From: Roseisalinus antarcticus
Lineage (GTDB): Bacteria; Pseudomonadota; Alphaproteobacteria; Rhodobacterales; Rhodobacteraceae
Direction of reading: 5' to 3'
Length of the DNA: 64,000 bases
NCBI RefSeq assembly: GCF_900172355.1
Contig: NZ_FWFZ01000011.1
Span: 1-64,000 of the forward strand
This document shows, piece by piece, positions 40,963 to 50,955 of the stretch. Numbering within the stretch: the stretch's first letter is position 1; each line of letters begins with the position of its first letter. The notes under the pieces are model-generated. The model made no database searches. It was not told the DNA's origin and saw nothing but the letters and a program-made list of their open reading frames with translations. The translations under genes and the position numbers were made by a program.

Positions 40963-41924
40963 GCGCCGCGCCGCAGGGTCTGGGTGATCTGCGCCATGAT
41001 CGAGACCGCGATCTCGGCCGGCGACCGCGCCCCGATGTCAAGCCCGACGGGCGCGTGAATGCGGCCGATCTCGGCCTCGGTGAAGCCGGCCCCGGTCAGC
41101 CGGTCCACGCGTTTCGCATGGGTCCGGGTGGAGCCGAGGCAGCCGAGGTAGAAGACGTCCGAGCGCAGGGCGGCGGTGATCGCGGGATCGTCCAGCTTGG
41201 GGTCGTGGGTCAGGGTCACGACGGCCGTGCGCGGATCGAGGCCATGGGCCGCGAGCGCCGCGTCGGGCCAGTCGTCGAGGATCGTCTCTGAGGGAAACCG
41301 CGGGGCGGAGCCGAAGGCGGGGCGCGGGTCGACCAGCACCGGGTCATAGCCGCAGGCCCGCGCCATGGGCAGCAGCGCCTGGGCGATGTGCACCGCCCCC
41401 ACCACCACCATCCGCAGGGGCGGGTTGTGGATCGCGACGAAGGTCTCGCCATCGGGCTCCACCCCCGAGCGGTCGAGGCGGAACCGGTCGGGATGCGCCT
41501 CGGGCCCCTCCAGCCGGGGTTCACCGGTCGTGAGCCCGGTGACATAGGCCACGGGGCGGCGCGTGGCCCGCGCTTCGGCAAGCTCCGCCAGGATCGCCTC
41601 GGGCAGGACCGGGCCCACCGGCTCCACCAGGACCCGGATGCGGCCGCCGCAGGCCAGGCCCACGGCAAAGGCCTCGTCGTCAGAGACGCCGTAGTCGAGC
41701 AGACGCGGTTTGCCGTCGGCCACGGCGTCCAGCGCCTCGACCACCACGGCGCCCTCGACGCAGCCGCCCGAAACCGAGCCCTCCATCGCGCCGTCGCCGT
41801 CGATGACCAGCTGGCTGCCGACGGGCCGGGGCGCCGAGCCCCAGGTCTCGACCACCGTGGCCAGCGCGACCTTGCGGCCAGCGCGCCACCAGTCGAGCGC
41901 GAGGCGGGGGATGTCGTCCATCAT
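40959..41924 (-). CDS. XdhC/CoxI-family molybdoenzyme maturation factor
   Basis: A 321-residue factor that binds molybdenum cofactor, helps its sulfuration and inserts it into xanthine-dehydrogenase-type enzymes. Signatures are LATVVETWGSAPRPVGSQL, GSVSGGCVEGAVV, the Rossmann-like RMVVVGAVHIAQALLPMA, VLVDPRPAFGSAPRF, YLGCLGSTRTHAKR and GLDIGARSPAEIAVSI. GGAGG precedes ATG 41924 by nine bases. It is first in the four-gene molybdoenzyme run, yet the run lacks the catalytic subunit it should serve. Confidence 0.9.
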   Translation of the reverse strand: MMDDIPRLALDWWRAGRKVALATVVETWGSAPRPVGSQLVIDGDGAMEGSVSGGCVEGAVVVEALDAVADGKPRLLDYGVSDDEAFAVGLACGGRIRVLVEPVGPVLPEAILAELAEARATRRPVAYVTGLTTGEPRLEGPEAHPDRFRLDRSGVEPDGETFVAIHNPPLRMVVVGAVHIAQALLPMARACGYDPVLVDPRPAFGSAPRFPSETILDDWPDAALAAHGLDPRTAVVTLTHDPKLDDPAITAALRSDVFYLGCLGSTRTHAKRVDRLTGAGFTEAEIGRIHAPVGLDIGARSPAEIAVSIMAQITQTLRRGA

Positions 41925-42015
41925 CTGTGCATGCCTCCTGCCCGCGCAGTCTAGGCGCCGCGGTTTTGGGCGCAAGGGTGCGGTGACGGTTCGCCGGGCC
42001 GGTTCGCGGGACCGG

Positions 42016-42981
42016 TCAGTCCGCAGCGAGCATCCACGAACCGTCGGGCCAGAACGCATGGAAGGCGAAGGCGAACAGAACGTCATGGGCCACATCCGCG
42101 CCGGTGGCATCGCGCACCCGGACATTGCCCACGTCGCGCCCCTCGCCGATGATCGCGCTGTCGAGCGCCGAGGCCTGGCCCGCGGACCAGCTGAGGGTCA
42201 CACCAGCCTCGGAGATCCGGCCCTCCTCGGCGAGGCGCGTCAGCGGCCAGGCCCGATCCGCGACCCGGACGACGCGGGCGAGCGGCGCGATGCCGTGGGG
42301 CGGGTTTTCGCCGGAATAGAGGAACGGGCGGTCGGCGCTGTCATAGCGGACGTAAGGATTGGCGCCGTAGTCGCGGGGATAGGACGTGGGCTCGCGCATC
42401 ACGAGGCCCTCGGGGTTGCGGGTGGCGAAGACCTCCCAGCTTTCCATCCAGGACGGCAGGGTGTCGAGCTTTGTCCCGTTGAGCTCTCCGACAATGGCGC
42501 GGCCGATGGCCTGCTGCCACCAGCTTTCGGTCTCGCGGTCGAACATGATCATGTCCGAATTGCGCAACTTGCCCGAGACGCCGAAGGTCAGGACCCCGGC
42601 CGCAGTGCGCCGGTCGAAGGTGATGCCGGAATTGCACAGGGGGCAGAAGGTCACCGCAACGGGCTGGCCGCCGACCGTGTCGTTGACGATCTCGTGCCAG
42701 GTCAGGTAGCGGATCGGATAGGCCCGCGGCACCTCGCCCGCGATTTCCAGCGTGATGACCGGCTCTCGGGGGGACAGGGCGGTCTCGTCCGCGACCGGAT
42801 GGAAGTCGGGGGCGTTCAGGGCTGGGATGCCGTCGCGAGGCGGGCCGCCGGACCGGATCTCGGCCCAGCTTTCGACGCTGGTGGTGTCGAAATCGGTGTT
42901 GGGCCATTCGGCCCGCCAGAAGCCGGGGTCGGCCTGGGCCGCGCTTGCGGCCAGAAGAAGAGCGAGGGCGAAACGGAACAT
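42016..42981 (-). CDS. Exported DUF3179 protein
   Basis: A 321-residue secreted or periplasmic protein. Residues 1-18 are a signal peptide (MFRFALALLLAASAAQA). The DUF3179 core contains PVITLEIAGEVPRAYPIRYL, HEIVNDTVGGQPVAVTFCPLCNS (in part, with the conserved CPLC), TFGVSGKLRNSDMIMFDRET and SWWQQAIGRAIVGELNG. CPLC suggests a metal or thiol site. The ATG at 42981 follows CGGAGG at seven bases. Function unknown; no operon partner is evident. Confidence 0.88.
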   Translation of the reverse strand: MFRFALALLLAASAAQADPGFWRAEWPNTDFDTTSVESWAEIRSGGPPRDGIPALNAPDFHPVADETALSPREPVITLEIAGEVPRAYPIRYLTWHEIVNDTVGGQPVAVTFCPLCNSGITFDRRTAAGVLTFGVSGKLRNSDMIMFDRETESWWQQAIGRAIVGELNGTKLDTLPSWMESWEVFATRNPEGLVMREPTSYPRDYGANPYVRYDSADRPFLYSGENPPHGIAPLARVVRVADRAWPLTRLAEEGRISEAGVTLSWSAGQASALDSAIIGEGRDVGNVRVRDATGADVAHDVLFAFAFHAFWPDGSWMLAAD

Positions 42982-43108
42982 GGGCAGACCTCCGGAGCAA
43001 TCTTTGCCCGAGCCTGCCCGCCGTCGGGCCGTCTGGCCAGTGCGCTTGTGCCCTGTCGCGCGGTTGTGACCGCTCTCGCGTGGGGCCGGCGCGATTGTTG
43101 CTTGTGCG

Positions 43109-43148
43109 TGCCTCGGCTTGCTTGTGCCTCGGCTTGCTTGTGCCTCGG
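43109..43148. repeat. 16-nt tandem repeat, 2.5 copies
   Basis: TGCCTCGGCTTGCTTG occurs twice and a half in the gap between the DUF3179 gene and the cyclophilin genes. There is no sign of a gene in this 260-base gap. Confidence 0.65.
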
Positions 43149-43241
43149 GCCGCGGACCGCTTTGGCATGCACGGGCCGGCACAGCCTTGCCTGGCCCGCG
43201 CGGGCCGGCGCACCCTTGCCAAGTGCACCGGCCCGGGCGCC

Positions 43242-43880
43242 CTACTCCCGGATGGTCGCGCTGACGATGCGGTCGGGGGTGCCGGTGACCGCACCGTTGC
43301 CGCCGTCGCCGCGCTTGATCGCGTCGACGACCTCCATTCCCTCGGTGACTTGGCCCACGACCGTGTATTGCCCATCGAGATGGGGGGCCGCGCCGAACAT
43401 GAGGAAGAACTGCGAATTGGCCGAATCCGGGTCCGTCGAGCGGGCCATGCCGACCACCCCGCGCTGAAACGGGATCGAGGAGAACTCGGCCGGAAGGTCG
43501 GGCCGGTCGGAGCCGCCGCCGCCCGCGCGCCGCATGTCGCCGCCGACCCGGCCGTATTCCACGTCGCCGGTCTGGGCCATGAAGCCGTCGATCACCCGGT
43601 GAAACACCACGTCGTCATAGGCGCCTTCCCGCGCGAGCGTCTCGAGACGCTCGGCGTGTTGCGGCGCCGCCTCCTCGTTGAGGTCGACGACGATCTCGCC
43701 CTCGGCCTCGCCCGCCACGGTCAGCACCATATAGGGGCCGGGTGCGCCGCCCGCGGGGGCGGCCACGTCGCCGGTGATCGCGGGTGGTGTCACCTCCGCC
43801 ACGCGGTCGGGCAGGAACACGTAGACCGCAAAGAGCGCCCCGATCAGGATCAACGCGCCAAGGATCAGCCTATTCGGCAT
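43242..43880 (-). CDS. Membrane-anchored cyclophilin-type peptidyl-prolyl isomerase
   Basis: A 212-residue protein with one N-terminal membrane helix (LILGALILIGALFAVYVFL) and a cyclophilin domain facing the periplasm. The active-site pieces are [32 protein letters not shown] and LDGQYTVVGQVTEGM. It starts 11 bases inside the end of the cytosolic cyclophilin gene upstream, so the two are translationally coupled and probably arose by duplication. Confidence 0.92.
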   Translation of the reverse strand: MPNRLILGALILIGALFAVYVFLPDRVAEVTPPAITGDVAAPAGGAPGPYMVLTVAGEAEGEIVVDLNEEAAPQHAERLETLAREGAYDDVVFHRVIDGFMAQTGDVEYGRVGGDMRRAGGGGSDRPDLPAEFSSIPFQRGVVGMARSTDPDSANSQFFLMFGAAPHLDGQYTVVGQVTEGMEVVDAIKRGDGGNGAVTGTPDRIVSATIRE

Positions 43881-44379
43881 CGGCAGCCACCTTGACCGAG
43901 ATCATCTGGTCCGGTGAGGCCGGCGGCTCGCCCCGGGTGATGGCATCCACATGCTCCATCCCCGAGATCACGCGGCCGTAGACGGTGTATTGCCCGTTGA
44001 GGAAGTGGTTGTCGGAAAAGTTGATGAAGAACTGCGAGTTGGCGGAATCCGGGTTCTGCGACCGGGCCGCCCCCAGCGTGCCGCGATCATGGGGGATGCG
44101 GCTGAACTCGGCCTTCAGGTCGGGCTTGTCGGAGCTGCCCGTCCCGGCGCGACGGGGGTTGAAGTCCTTCTCCATGTTGGCGTGCTCGACATCGCCGGTC
44201 TGGGCCATGAAGCCGTCGATCACCCGGTGAAAGGCCACGTTGTCATAGGCGCCTTCGCGGGCGAGTTCCTTCATGCGCGCGGCGTGGCCGGGGGCGATGT
44301 CGGACAGAAGCTCGATGGCGACGGTGCCGCCTGTCAGCTCGATCAGGATGGTGTTCTCGGGGTCTTTGATGTCGGCCAT
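43870..44379 (-). CDS. ppiB: Cytosolic cyclophilin, peptidyl-prolyl cis-trans isomerase B
   Basis: A 169-residue cyclophilin without signal or membrane segment. It has [32 protein letters not shown] and [15 protein letters not shown], the bacterial PpiB layout. It speeds proline isomerisation in folding proteins. GAGGAACCCC precedes the ATG. It diverges from pgk and overlaps the membrane-bound cyclophilin. Confidence 0.94.
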   Translation of the reverse strand: MADIKDPENTILIELTGGTVAIELLSDIAPGHAARMKELAREGAYDNVAFHRVIDGFMAQTGDVEHANMEKDFNPRRAGTGSSDKPDLKAEFSRIPHDRGTLGAARSQNPDSANSQFFINFSDNHFLNGQYTVYGRVISGMEHVDAITRGEPPASPDQMISVKVAADAE

Positions 44380-44499
44380 GGGGTTCCTCGTGATTTTGCG
44401 CGGACCCTATTCGTCCGGCGCGGGCTCGACAAGGTCGGGCGGTTGACCGGGACCGAGGAAAGCCCGACACAGGGCGCAAAGCATGACAGGAGTGAGCCG

Positions 44500-45678
44500 A
44501 TGAGCTGGAAAAGCCTCGATGACATGGACCTTGCCGGCAAGCGGGTGCTGCTGCGGGTGGACATCAACGTGCCCATGGACGGCGACCGGGTGACCGACGC
44601 CACCCGGATCGAGCGGATCGTGCCCAGCGTGACCGATATCCTCGCCAAGGGCGGGATGCCGATCCTGCTTGCGCATTTCGGCCGGCCCAAGGGCAAGCCC
44701 GTCCCCGAGATGTCGCTGTCGCGGCTGGTGCCCGCGCTGGAATCCGCATTCGGCAAGCCGGTGACCTTCGTGGAACGCCCCTCGCGCGAGCAGATCGACG
44801 CCCTGCCCCTCGACACGATCATGCTGGTGGAGAACACCCGCTTCACGTCGATGGAAGAGGCCAACGATCCGCAGATGGCGCAGTTCCTGGCCACCCTGGG
44901 CGATGTCTATTGCAACGACGCCTTCTCGGCCGCCCACCGCGCCCACGCGTCGACCGAAGGGGTGGCGCATCTGCTGCCGTCCTGCGCCGGCCGGCTGATG
45001 GCGGCGGAGCTCTCGGCGCTGGAGACCGCGCTGGAGAAGCCCGACCGCCCGGTGGTGGCCGTGGTCGGCGGGGCGAAGGTGTCGACCAAGCTCGACCTGC
45101 TAGGCAATCTGGTCTCGAAAGTCGACGTGCTGGTGATCGGCGGCGGCATGGCAAACACCTTCATGGCCGCACAGGGGATCGACGTGGGCAAGTCGCTCTG
45201 CGAGCACGACCTCGCCGACACCGCCCGCGAGATCCTCGGGAAGGCGACCAAAGCGGGCTGCGAGATCGTGCTGCCCGTGGACGTGGTGGTGGCGCGGGAG
45301 TTCAAGGCCGGGGCCGAGAGCCAGGTCGTGGCGGCCGAGGATTGCCCGTCCGACGCGATGATCCTCGACGCGGGGCCGATCTCGGTCGAGCGGATCGAGG
45401 TGGTGTTCGAGGAATCGCGCACCTTGGTCTGGAACGGCCCGCTTGGCGCCTTCGAGATCCCGCCTTTTGACGCGGCCACCGTCGCCGCCGCCCGCAAGGC
45501 CGGCGCCCTGACCCGGGCGGGCAAGCTGGTGTCCGTCGCCGGGGGCGGCGACACGGTCTCGGCGCTCAACCACGCGGGCGTGGGCGAGGACTTCTCCTAT
45601 GTCTCGACCGCCGGCGGCGCCTTTCTCGAATGGCTGGAGGGCAAGACCCTGCCCGGCGTCAAGGCCTTGGGCGGCTGA
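44500..45678 (+). CDS. pgk: Phosphoglycerate kinase
   Basis: A 392-residue glycolytic/gluconeogenic kinase that transfers phosphate between 1,3-bisphosphoglycerate and ADP. Signatures are [25 protein letters not shown], the nucleotide site [39 protein letters not shown] and [17 protein letters not shown] precedes the ATG. A class I aldolase gene follows, separated by a gap with a palindromic operator candidate. Confidence 0.98.
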   Translation: MSWKSLDDMDLAGKRVLLRVDINVPMDGDRVTDATRIERIVPSVTDILAKGGMPILLAHFGRPKGKPVPEMSLSRLVPALESAFGKPVTFVERPSREQIDALPLDTIMLVENTRFTSMEEANDPQMAQFLATLGDVYCNDAFSAAHRAHASTEGVAHLLPSCAGRLMAAELSALETALEKPDRPVVAVVGGAKVSTKLDLLGNLVSKVDVLVIGGGMANTFMAAQGIDVGKSLCEHDLADTAREILGKATKAGCEIVLPVDVVVAREFKAGAESQVVAAEDCPSDAMILDAGPISVERIEVVFEESRTLVWNGPLGAFEIPPFDAATVAAARKAGALTRAGKLVSVAGGGDTVSALNHAGVGEDFSYVSTAGGAFLEWLEGKTLPGVKALGG

Positions 45679-45702
45679 TCTCGGCGGGAGGGCGAAAACC
45701 AC

Positions 45703-45728
45703 TGTTAGCGCAACCGGTTGGCGTTACC
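45703..45728. promoter_or_regulatory. LacI-type operator candidate upstream of aldolase
   Basis: TGTTAGCGCAACC followed directly by GGTTGGCGTTACC: two imperfect GTTAnCGnnAAC-like elements that also form a larger imperfect inverted repeat. LacI-family regulators of central carbon metabolism in this order (CceR) bind GTTA/TAAC-type sites, so this is a candidate site for such a factor. Confidence 0.45.
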
Positions 45729-45793
45729 GCAATTGCGGGGCGCCGGCCGCTCGCCTAGTCTCTGCGCGAACGAAGCGGAAAACGGAGACGGCG

Positions 45794-46678
45794 ATGAACG
45801 AGCAACAGGCAGCACAGGTCCGGGCGGGACAGGGGTTTATCGCGGCGCTGGACCAGTCGGGCGGCTCGACACCCAAGGCGCTGCGCCTCTACGGGATCGA
45901 GGAGGATGCCTACGGCTCCGACGCCGAGATGTTCGACCTGATGCACGCGATGCGGTCCCGGATCGTGCAATCGCCCGCCTTCACCGGCGACAAGATCGTG
46001 GGCGCGATCCTGTTCGAGATGACGATGGACCGGGAGATCGGCGGCAAGCCTTCCGCCGCCTATATGTGGGAGGACCGCCACGTGGTCCCTTTCCTCAAGG
46101 TGGACAAGGGCCTGGAAGACGCGGCCAACGGCGTGAAGCTGATGAAACCGATGCCCGGCCTCGACGAGGTCTGCGCCCGCGCCGTGGGGCATGGCGTCTT
46201 CGGGACCAAGATGCGCTCTGTCATCGACGCGGCCGACGCGACCGGGATCAAGGCCATCGTCGACCAGCAGTTCGAGGTGGGCAACCAGATCCTCGGCCAC
46301 GGGCTGATGCCGATCCTGGAGCCGGAGGTGACGATCACGATCGCCGACAAGGCCGAGGCCGAGGCGATGCTGCAGGACGCGATCCTGGAACGGCTCGAAA
46401 GCCAGGACGGCGAGGTCATGCTGAAGCTGTCCCTGCCCAGCGTCGACAATTTCTACAAGCCGCTGATCGGGCATCCCAAGGTGATGAAGGTCGTGGCCCT
46501 CTCGGGCGGCTATGCCCGCGACGAGGCCAACGCGATCCTGGCGCGGAACGCGGGCATGATCGCGTCGTTCAGCCGGGCGCTGACCGAAGGGCTGTCGGCG
46601 CAGCAATCGGATGCCGAGTTCAACGCGATGCTGGGCGCGGCCGTCGACAGCATCTACGCGGCCTCCATCGCAGGCTAG
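45794..46678 (+). CDS. Fructose-bisphosphate aldolase, class I
   Basis: A 294-residue Schiff-base aldolase of the short bacterial class I type. It has [46 protein letters not shown] with a Lys, [27 protein letters not shown] with the Schiff-base Lys, and [15 protein letters not shown] for phosphate binding. It splits or forms fructose 1,6-bisphosphate. The ATG follows GGAG. It probably has its own promoter besides read-through from pgk. Confidence 0.95.
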   Translation: MNEQQAAQVRAGQGFIAALDQSGGSTPKALRLYGIEEDAYGSDAEMFDLMHAMRSRIVQSPAFTGDKIVGAILFEMTMDREIGGKPSAAYMWEDRHVVPFLKVDKGLEDAANGVKLMKPMPGLDEVCARAVGHGVFGTKMRSVIDAADATGIKAIVDQQFEVGNQILGHGLMPILEPEVTITIADKAEAEAMLQDAILERLESQDGEVMLKLSLPSVDNFYKPLIGHPKVMKVVALSGGYARDEANAILARNAGMIASFSRALTEGLSAQQSDAEFNAMLGAAVDSIYAASIAG

Positions 46679-46682
46679 GCCG

Positions 46683-47222
46683 ATGCTGCGCGGCGTCCTG
46701 ACCCTGCCCCTGGTGGCGCTGCTGGGCGGCTGCGGCGGCATGGGCGGGGCGCCGTCCGCCAGCACCGCCGCGCCGATGTCCGATCCCTACGGGACGGGCG
46801 GCCCGCCCGCCATCGGCCGGATCACCGACGCGGGCGGGCCCGGCTGGACCACCTACGACTTCTCGGTCGGTGCGGTGGACCCCTCGGCCCATGTGAGTCC
46901 GCGCGACGGGGTCCCCACGTTGACCCTGGTGGGCTTCCCGCCCGGAGAGCCATTCGCCGAAAGCGGCCGGTTGCAGATCACCGCACCGCTGGCGGCAGTC
47001 GCGCCCGGCCCGGCCTCGGGCACGGCGCGGATCTCTGGCGGGGAGGTCCCGTTGGAGGGGCCCGCGACGGTCACCATCGACGCGGTCAGCCCGCCCGCGC
47101 CCGACGAACTGCTGGGCCGGATCAGCGGCAGCTACTCGGCGCGGCTCTGCCCCGCGGGCGGCGCGGACGCGGGGTGCGAGAGCCACGCCGGCACCTTCTC
47201 GACCCGCGCGGCGCTGCCCTGA
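46683..47222 (+). CDS. Putative lipoprotein of unknown function
   Basis: A 179-residue exported protein. The lipobox LLGGCGG (Cys about residue 17) predicts lipid anchoring. The mature part is Gly/Pro-rich and looks like one beta-sandwich domain (TTYDFSVGAVDP, PTLTLVGFPPGEP, GTARISGGEVPLEGPATVTI); a late Cys pair (LCPAGGADAGCES) may form a disulfide. It starts four bases after the aldolase stop without a strong ribosome site, so it depends on the upstream gene. No family recognised. Confidence 0.7.
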   Translation: MLRGVLTLPLVALLGGCGGMGGAPSASTAAPMSDPYGTGGPPAIGRITDAGGPGWTTYDFSVGAVDPSAHVSPRDGVPTLTLVGFPPGEPFAESGRLQITAPLAAVAPGPASGTARISGGEVPLEGPATVTIDAVSPPAPDELLGRISGSYSARLCPAGGADAGCESHAGTFSTRAALP

Positions 47223-47400
47223 CCCTTGCAGCGCTGCCCTCATGGGGCCCGCCCTGGCCGGATGCCCCCGGGCTGAGTCCTTCGCGCAACGCCCCGCGGC
47301 CAAGCGACGCTGCCCGTGCGGGCGTCGGTTTATCCCGGCCCCGTCCCGTGGCACTGTAGGAAGGTTCGCCCTCATCAAGAAGGGCGGCGATGAGGCGCAG

Positions 47401-47700
47401 ATGACCCCAAACACCCGCATGCCCCTCGGGGCGATCCTTTATTTCCTGGGCGCGATCCTGCTCAGCTTCTATTTCGTCTTCGCCGCGGTGCAGGGCGATT
47501 ACGGCGTGTTCCGCCGGGCCATCGTCAACGCCGAAGCGAAGGTTCTGGAACAGGACCTCGGGGAGCTTCGGGCCGAAGTTGCCCGGATGGAGAACCTGAC
47601 GCGCAGGCTGTCGGACGATTACCTCGATCTGGATCTTCTGGACGAACAGGCCCGCGACGTGCTGGGCATGATCCGCGCCGACGAGGTCGTGATCCGCTGA
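47401..47700 (+). CDS. FtsB/DivIC-like septum formation initiator protein
   Basis: A 99-residue bitopic membrane protein. A single helix (ILYFLGAILLSFYFVFAAV) is followed by a periplasmic coiled coil (LEQDLGELRAEVARMENLTR), and ends in DLDLLDEQARDVLGMIRADE, a hallmark of the septum formation initiator family. Such proteins link FtsL and FtsQ in the divisome. In alphaproteobacteria the gene commonly stands just before pdhA, as here. Confidence 0.88.
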   Translation: MTPNTRMPLGAILYFLGAILLSFYFVFAAVQGDYGVFRRAIVNAEAKVLEQDLGELRAEVARMENLTRRLSDDYLDLDLLDEQARDVLGMIRADEVVIR

Positions 47701-47717
47701 ACGCCCCGCGATCGCGC

Positions 47718-47782
47718 CGCCCGCCACCCAGCGCGGGCGTCCATCGCCCGCCACCCGGCGCGGGCGTCCATCGCCCGCCATG
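47718..47782. repeat. 27-nt tandem repeat, 2.4 copies
   Basis: Unit CGCCCGCCACCCAGCGCGGG plus CGTCCAT, copies at 47718-47744 and 47745-47771 with one mismatch, then a partial copy. It lies in the gap upstream of pdhA and codes for nothing recognisable. Confidence 0.7.
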
Positions 47783-47863
47783 CAGAACGGACAGGGCGGA
47801 TTTGCGTCCCCGACCCCACAGAGGGGAATTTCCCGCTCGCCTTGCGCCCCCCGCTCCGGTATG

Positions 47864-47887
47864 AAATAGTTTAAAGCTAAACTATTT
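47864..47887. promoter_or_regulatory. Palindromic operator candidate at the pdhA promoter
   Basis: AAATAGTTTA-AAGC-TAAACTATTT has perfect 10-bp arms, 25 bases before the pdhA ATG, in otherwise GC-rich DNA. A weak promoter (TTGCGC at 47842, AATAGT at 47865) would place it over the -10 box, so it probably binds a repressor of the pdh operon. The factor is not identified. Confidence 0.6.
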
Positions 47888-47912
47888 GGCACCTGTCCCG
47901 GGAGGAGGTCTC

Positions 47913-48929
47913 ATGGCGACGAGAAAGTCGGCTGCAAAGCCGAACGTTTCGGCCGAAGAGCTGATGAAGCATTACCGAGAAATGTTGTTGATCCGCCGCT
48001 TCGAAGAGAAAGCGGGCCAGCTCTACGGCATGGGTCTGATCGGCGGCTTCTGCCACCTCTACATTGGCCAGGAGGCCGTCGTCGTCGGGCTTGAGGCGGC
48101 GGCGGAAGAAGGCGACAAGCGCGTCACCTCCTACCGCGACCACGGCCACATGCTGGCCTGCGGGATGGACCCCAAGGGCGTGATGGCCGAGCTGACCGGC
48201 CGCGAGGGCGGCTATTCCCAGGGCAAGGGCGGCTCCATGCACATGTTCAGCAAGGAAAAGCACTTCTACGGCGGCCACGGCATCGTCGCCGCCCAGGTGC
48301 CGATCGGCGCGGGGCTCGCCTTCGCCGACAAGTACCTCGGAAACGACCGCGTGACCTTAGCCTATTTCGGCGAAGGCGCGGCGAACCAGGGCCAGGTCTA
48401 CGAGACCTACAACATGGCCGAGCTCTGGGACCTGCCGGTGGTCTTCGTGATCGAGAACAACCAATACGCCATGGGCACCAGCGTGAAGCGCTCGACCAAG
48501 TCGCCCTCGCTCTGGGAACGGGGCGGGGCCTACGGCATCCCCGGCGAAGAGGTCGACGGGATGGACGTGCTGGCCGTCAAGGCCGCCGGTGAGAAGGCCG
48601 TCTCGCACTGCCGCGCCGGCAAGGGGCCCTATATCCTCGAAATCAAGACATACCGCTATCGCGGGCACTCCATGTCCGATCCGGCAAAATACCGCACCCG
48701 CGACGAGGTGCAGAAGATGCGCGACGAGCGGGACCCGATCGAGCATATCCGCACCATGCTGCTGAACGGCAAGCATGCCTCCGAAGAGGATCTCAAGGCG
48801 ATCGACAAGGAGATCAAGGACGTCGTCAACGACTCCGCCGAGTTCGCCAAGGAAAGCCCCGAGCCGTCGCTCGACGAGCTCTGGACCGACATCTATGCCA
48901 AGGAAGTGCCGCAAGGGGAGGCGATCTGA
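47913..48929 (+). CDS. pdhA: Pyruvate dehydrogenase E1 alpha
   Basis: A 338-residue subunit that, with E1 beta, decarboxylates pyruvate using thiamine diphosphate. It has [26 protein letters not shown], the ThDP motif region [36 protein letters not shown] and the phosphorylation-loop-like [24 protein letters not shown] lies before the ATG. Its stop overlaps the next start (TGATG). It is first gene of the pdh operon. Confidence 0.97.
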   Translation: MATRKSAAKPNVSAEELMKHYREMLLIRRFEEKAGQLYGMGLIGGFCHLYIGQEAVVVGLEAAAEEGDKRVTSYRDHGHMLACGMDPKGVMAELTGREGGYSQGKGGSMHMFSKEKHFYGGHGIVAAQVPIGAGLAFADKYLGNDRVTLAYFGEGAANQGQVYETYNMAELWDLPVVFVIENNQYAMGTSVKRSTKSPSLWERGGAYGIPGEEVDGMDVLAVKAAGEKAVSHCRAGKGPYILEIKTYRYRGHSMSDPAKYRTRDEVQKMRDERDPIEHIRTMLLNGKHASEEDLKAIDKEIKDVVNDSAEFAKESPEPSLDELWTDIYAKEVPQGEAI

Positions 48930-49308
48930 TGACCCGCCCCGTGCATTTCGAGATCCATGGCAGCGACCCCGCCGCGCTTGTCACCTTCTACGGCGCCCTC
49001 TTCGGCTGGCAGTTCGAGCGCTACAACGACGATCCCTACTGGATGGCCGCCACCGGCGCGGGCACCGGCATCGACGGCGCGATCATGGGCCGCCGCGGCC
49101 CCGCGCCGGCCGAGGATGGCCCCGTCATGGGCGCCACCATCGTGATGGAGGTCGACGACATCGACGCGGCGCTGGACAAGGGCGTGAGCCTTGGCGCCCG
49201 GCCCGCCGCCGACAAGATGGCCGTGCCCGGCATGGGCTGGGCCGCCTATCAGAAAGATCCGGACGGCAACGTCTACGGCATGTTCCAACCGGACGAGGGA
49301 GCGAAATA

Positions 49309-49309
<1 letters not shown>
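48929..49309 (+). CDS. VOC-superfamily (glyoxalase-like) protein inside the pdh operon
   Basis: A 126-residue single-domain vicinal-oxygen-chelate protein. It reads [20 protein letters not shown] at the start, [10 protein letters not shown], and ends [19 protein letters not shown], the usual VOC closing strand with an acidic metal ligand. It overlaps pdhA by one base (TGATG) and pdhB by one base (TAATG), so it is tightly coupled to both. Related proteins detoxify aldehydes or bind metals; a role linked to pyruvate dehydrogenase is not known to me. Confidence 0.87.
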
Positions 49310-50697
<1,388 letters not shown>

Positions 50698-50699
50698 CA

Positions 50700-50951
50700 A
50701 TGGAGGTTCTGGGCCGGGACAGCGCGCGCGAAGCCTACCGGGTGGCGACCAGCCCCCCGGACCGGCTTGTGGGGCTGATCCCGGAGGCCGTGATCGCCGA
50801 GGGGATGTCCCTTACCGGCGGGCGCGGCCACCAGACCGCCTATGACTGGATCGCGCGGCACGCCCGCGACATAGAGAAGACGCTCAAGGCCCTCCGGAAC
50901 GGCCAGCGCGCTGCGCCCCCGTTCGACCGGATGGAGCTCGTGGAGGAGTAG
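50700..50951 (+). CDS. Small DUF5076-like protein between pdhB and pdhC
   Basis: An 83-residue protein. It has [20 protein letters not shown] and [22 protein letters not shown], a pattern I associate with the DUF5076 family found in pdh operons of alphaproteobacteria. It begins two bases after the pdhB stop and ends four before pdhC, so it is fully embedded in the operon. The function is unknown. Confidence 0.72.
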   Translation: MEVLGRDSAREAYRVATSPPDRLVGLIPEAVIAEGMSLTGGRGHQTAYDWIARHARDIEKTLKALRNGQRAAPPFDRMELVEE

Positions 50952-50955
50952 AGAG

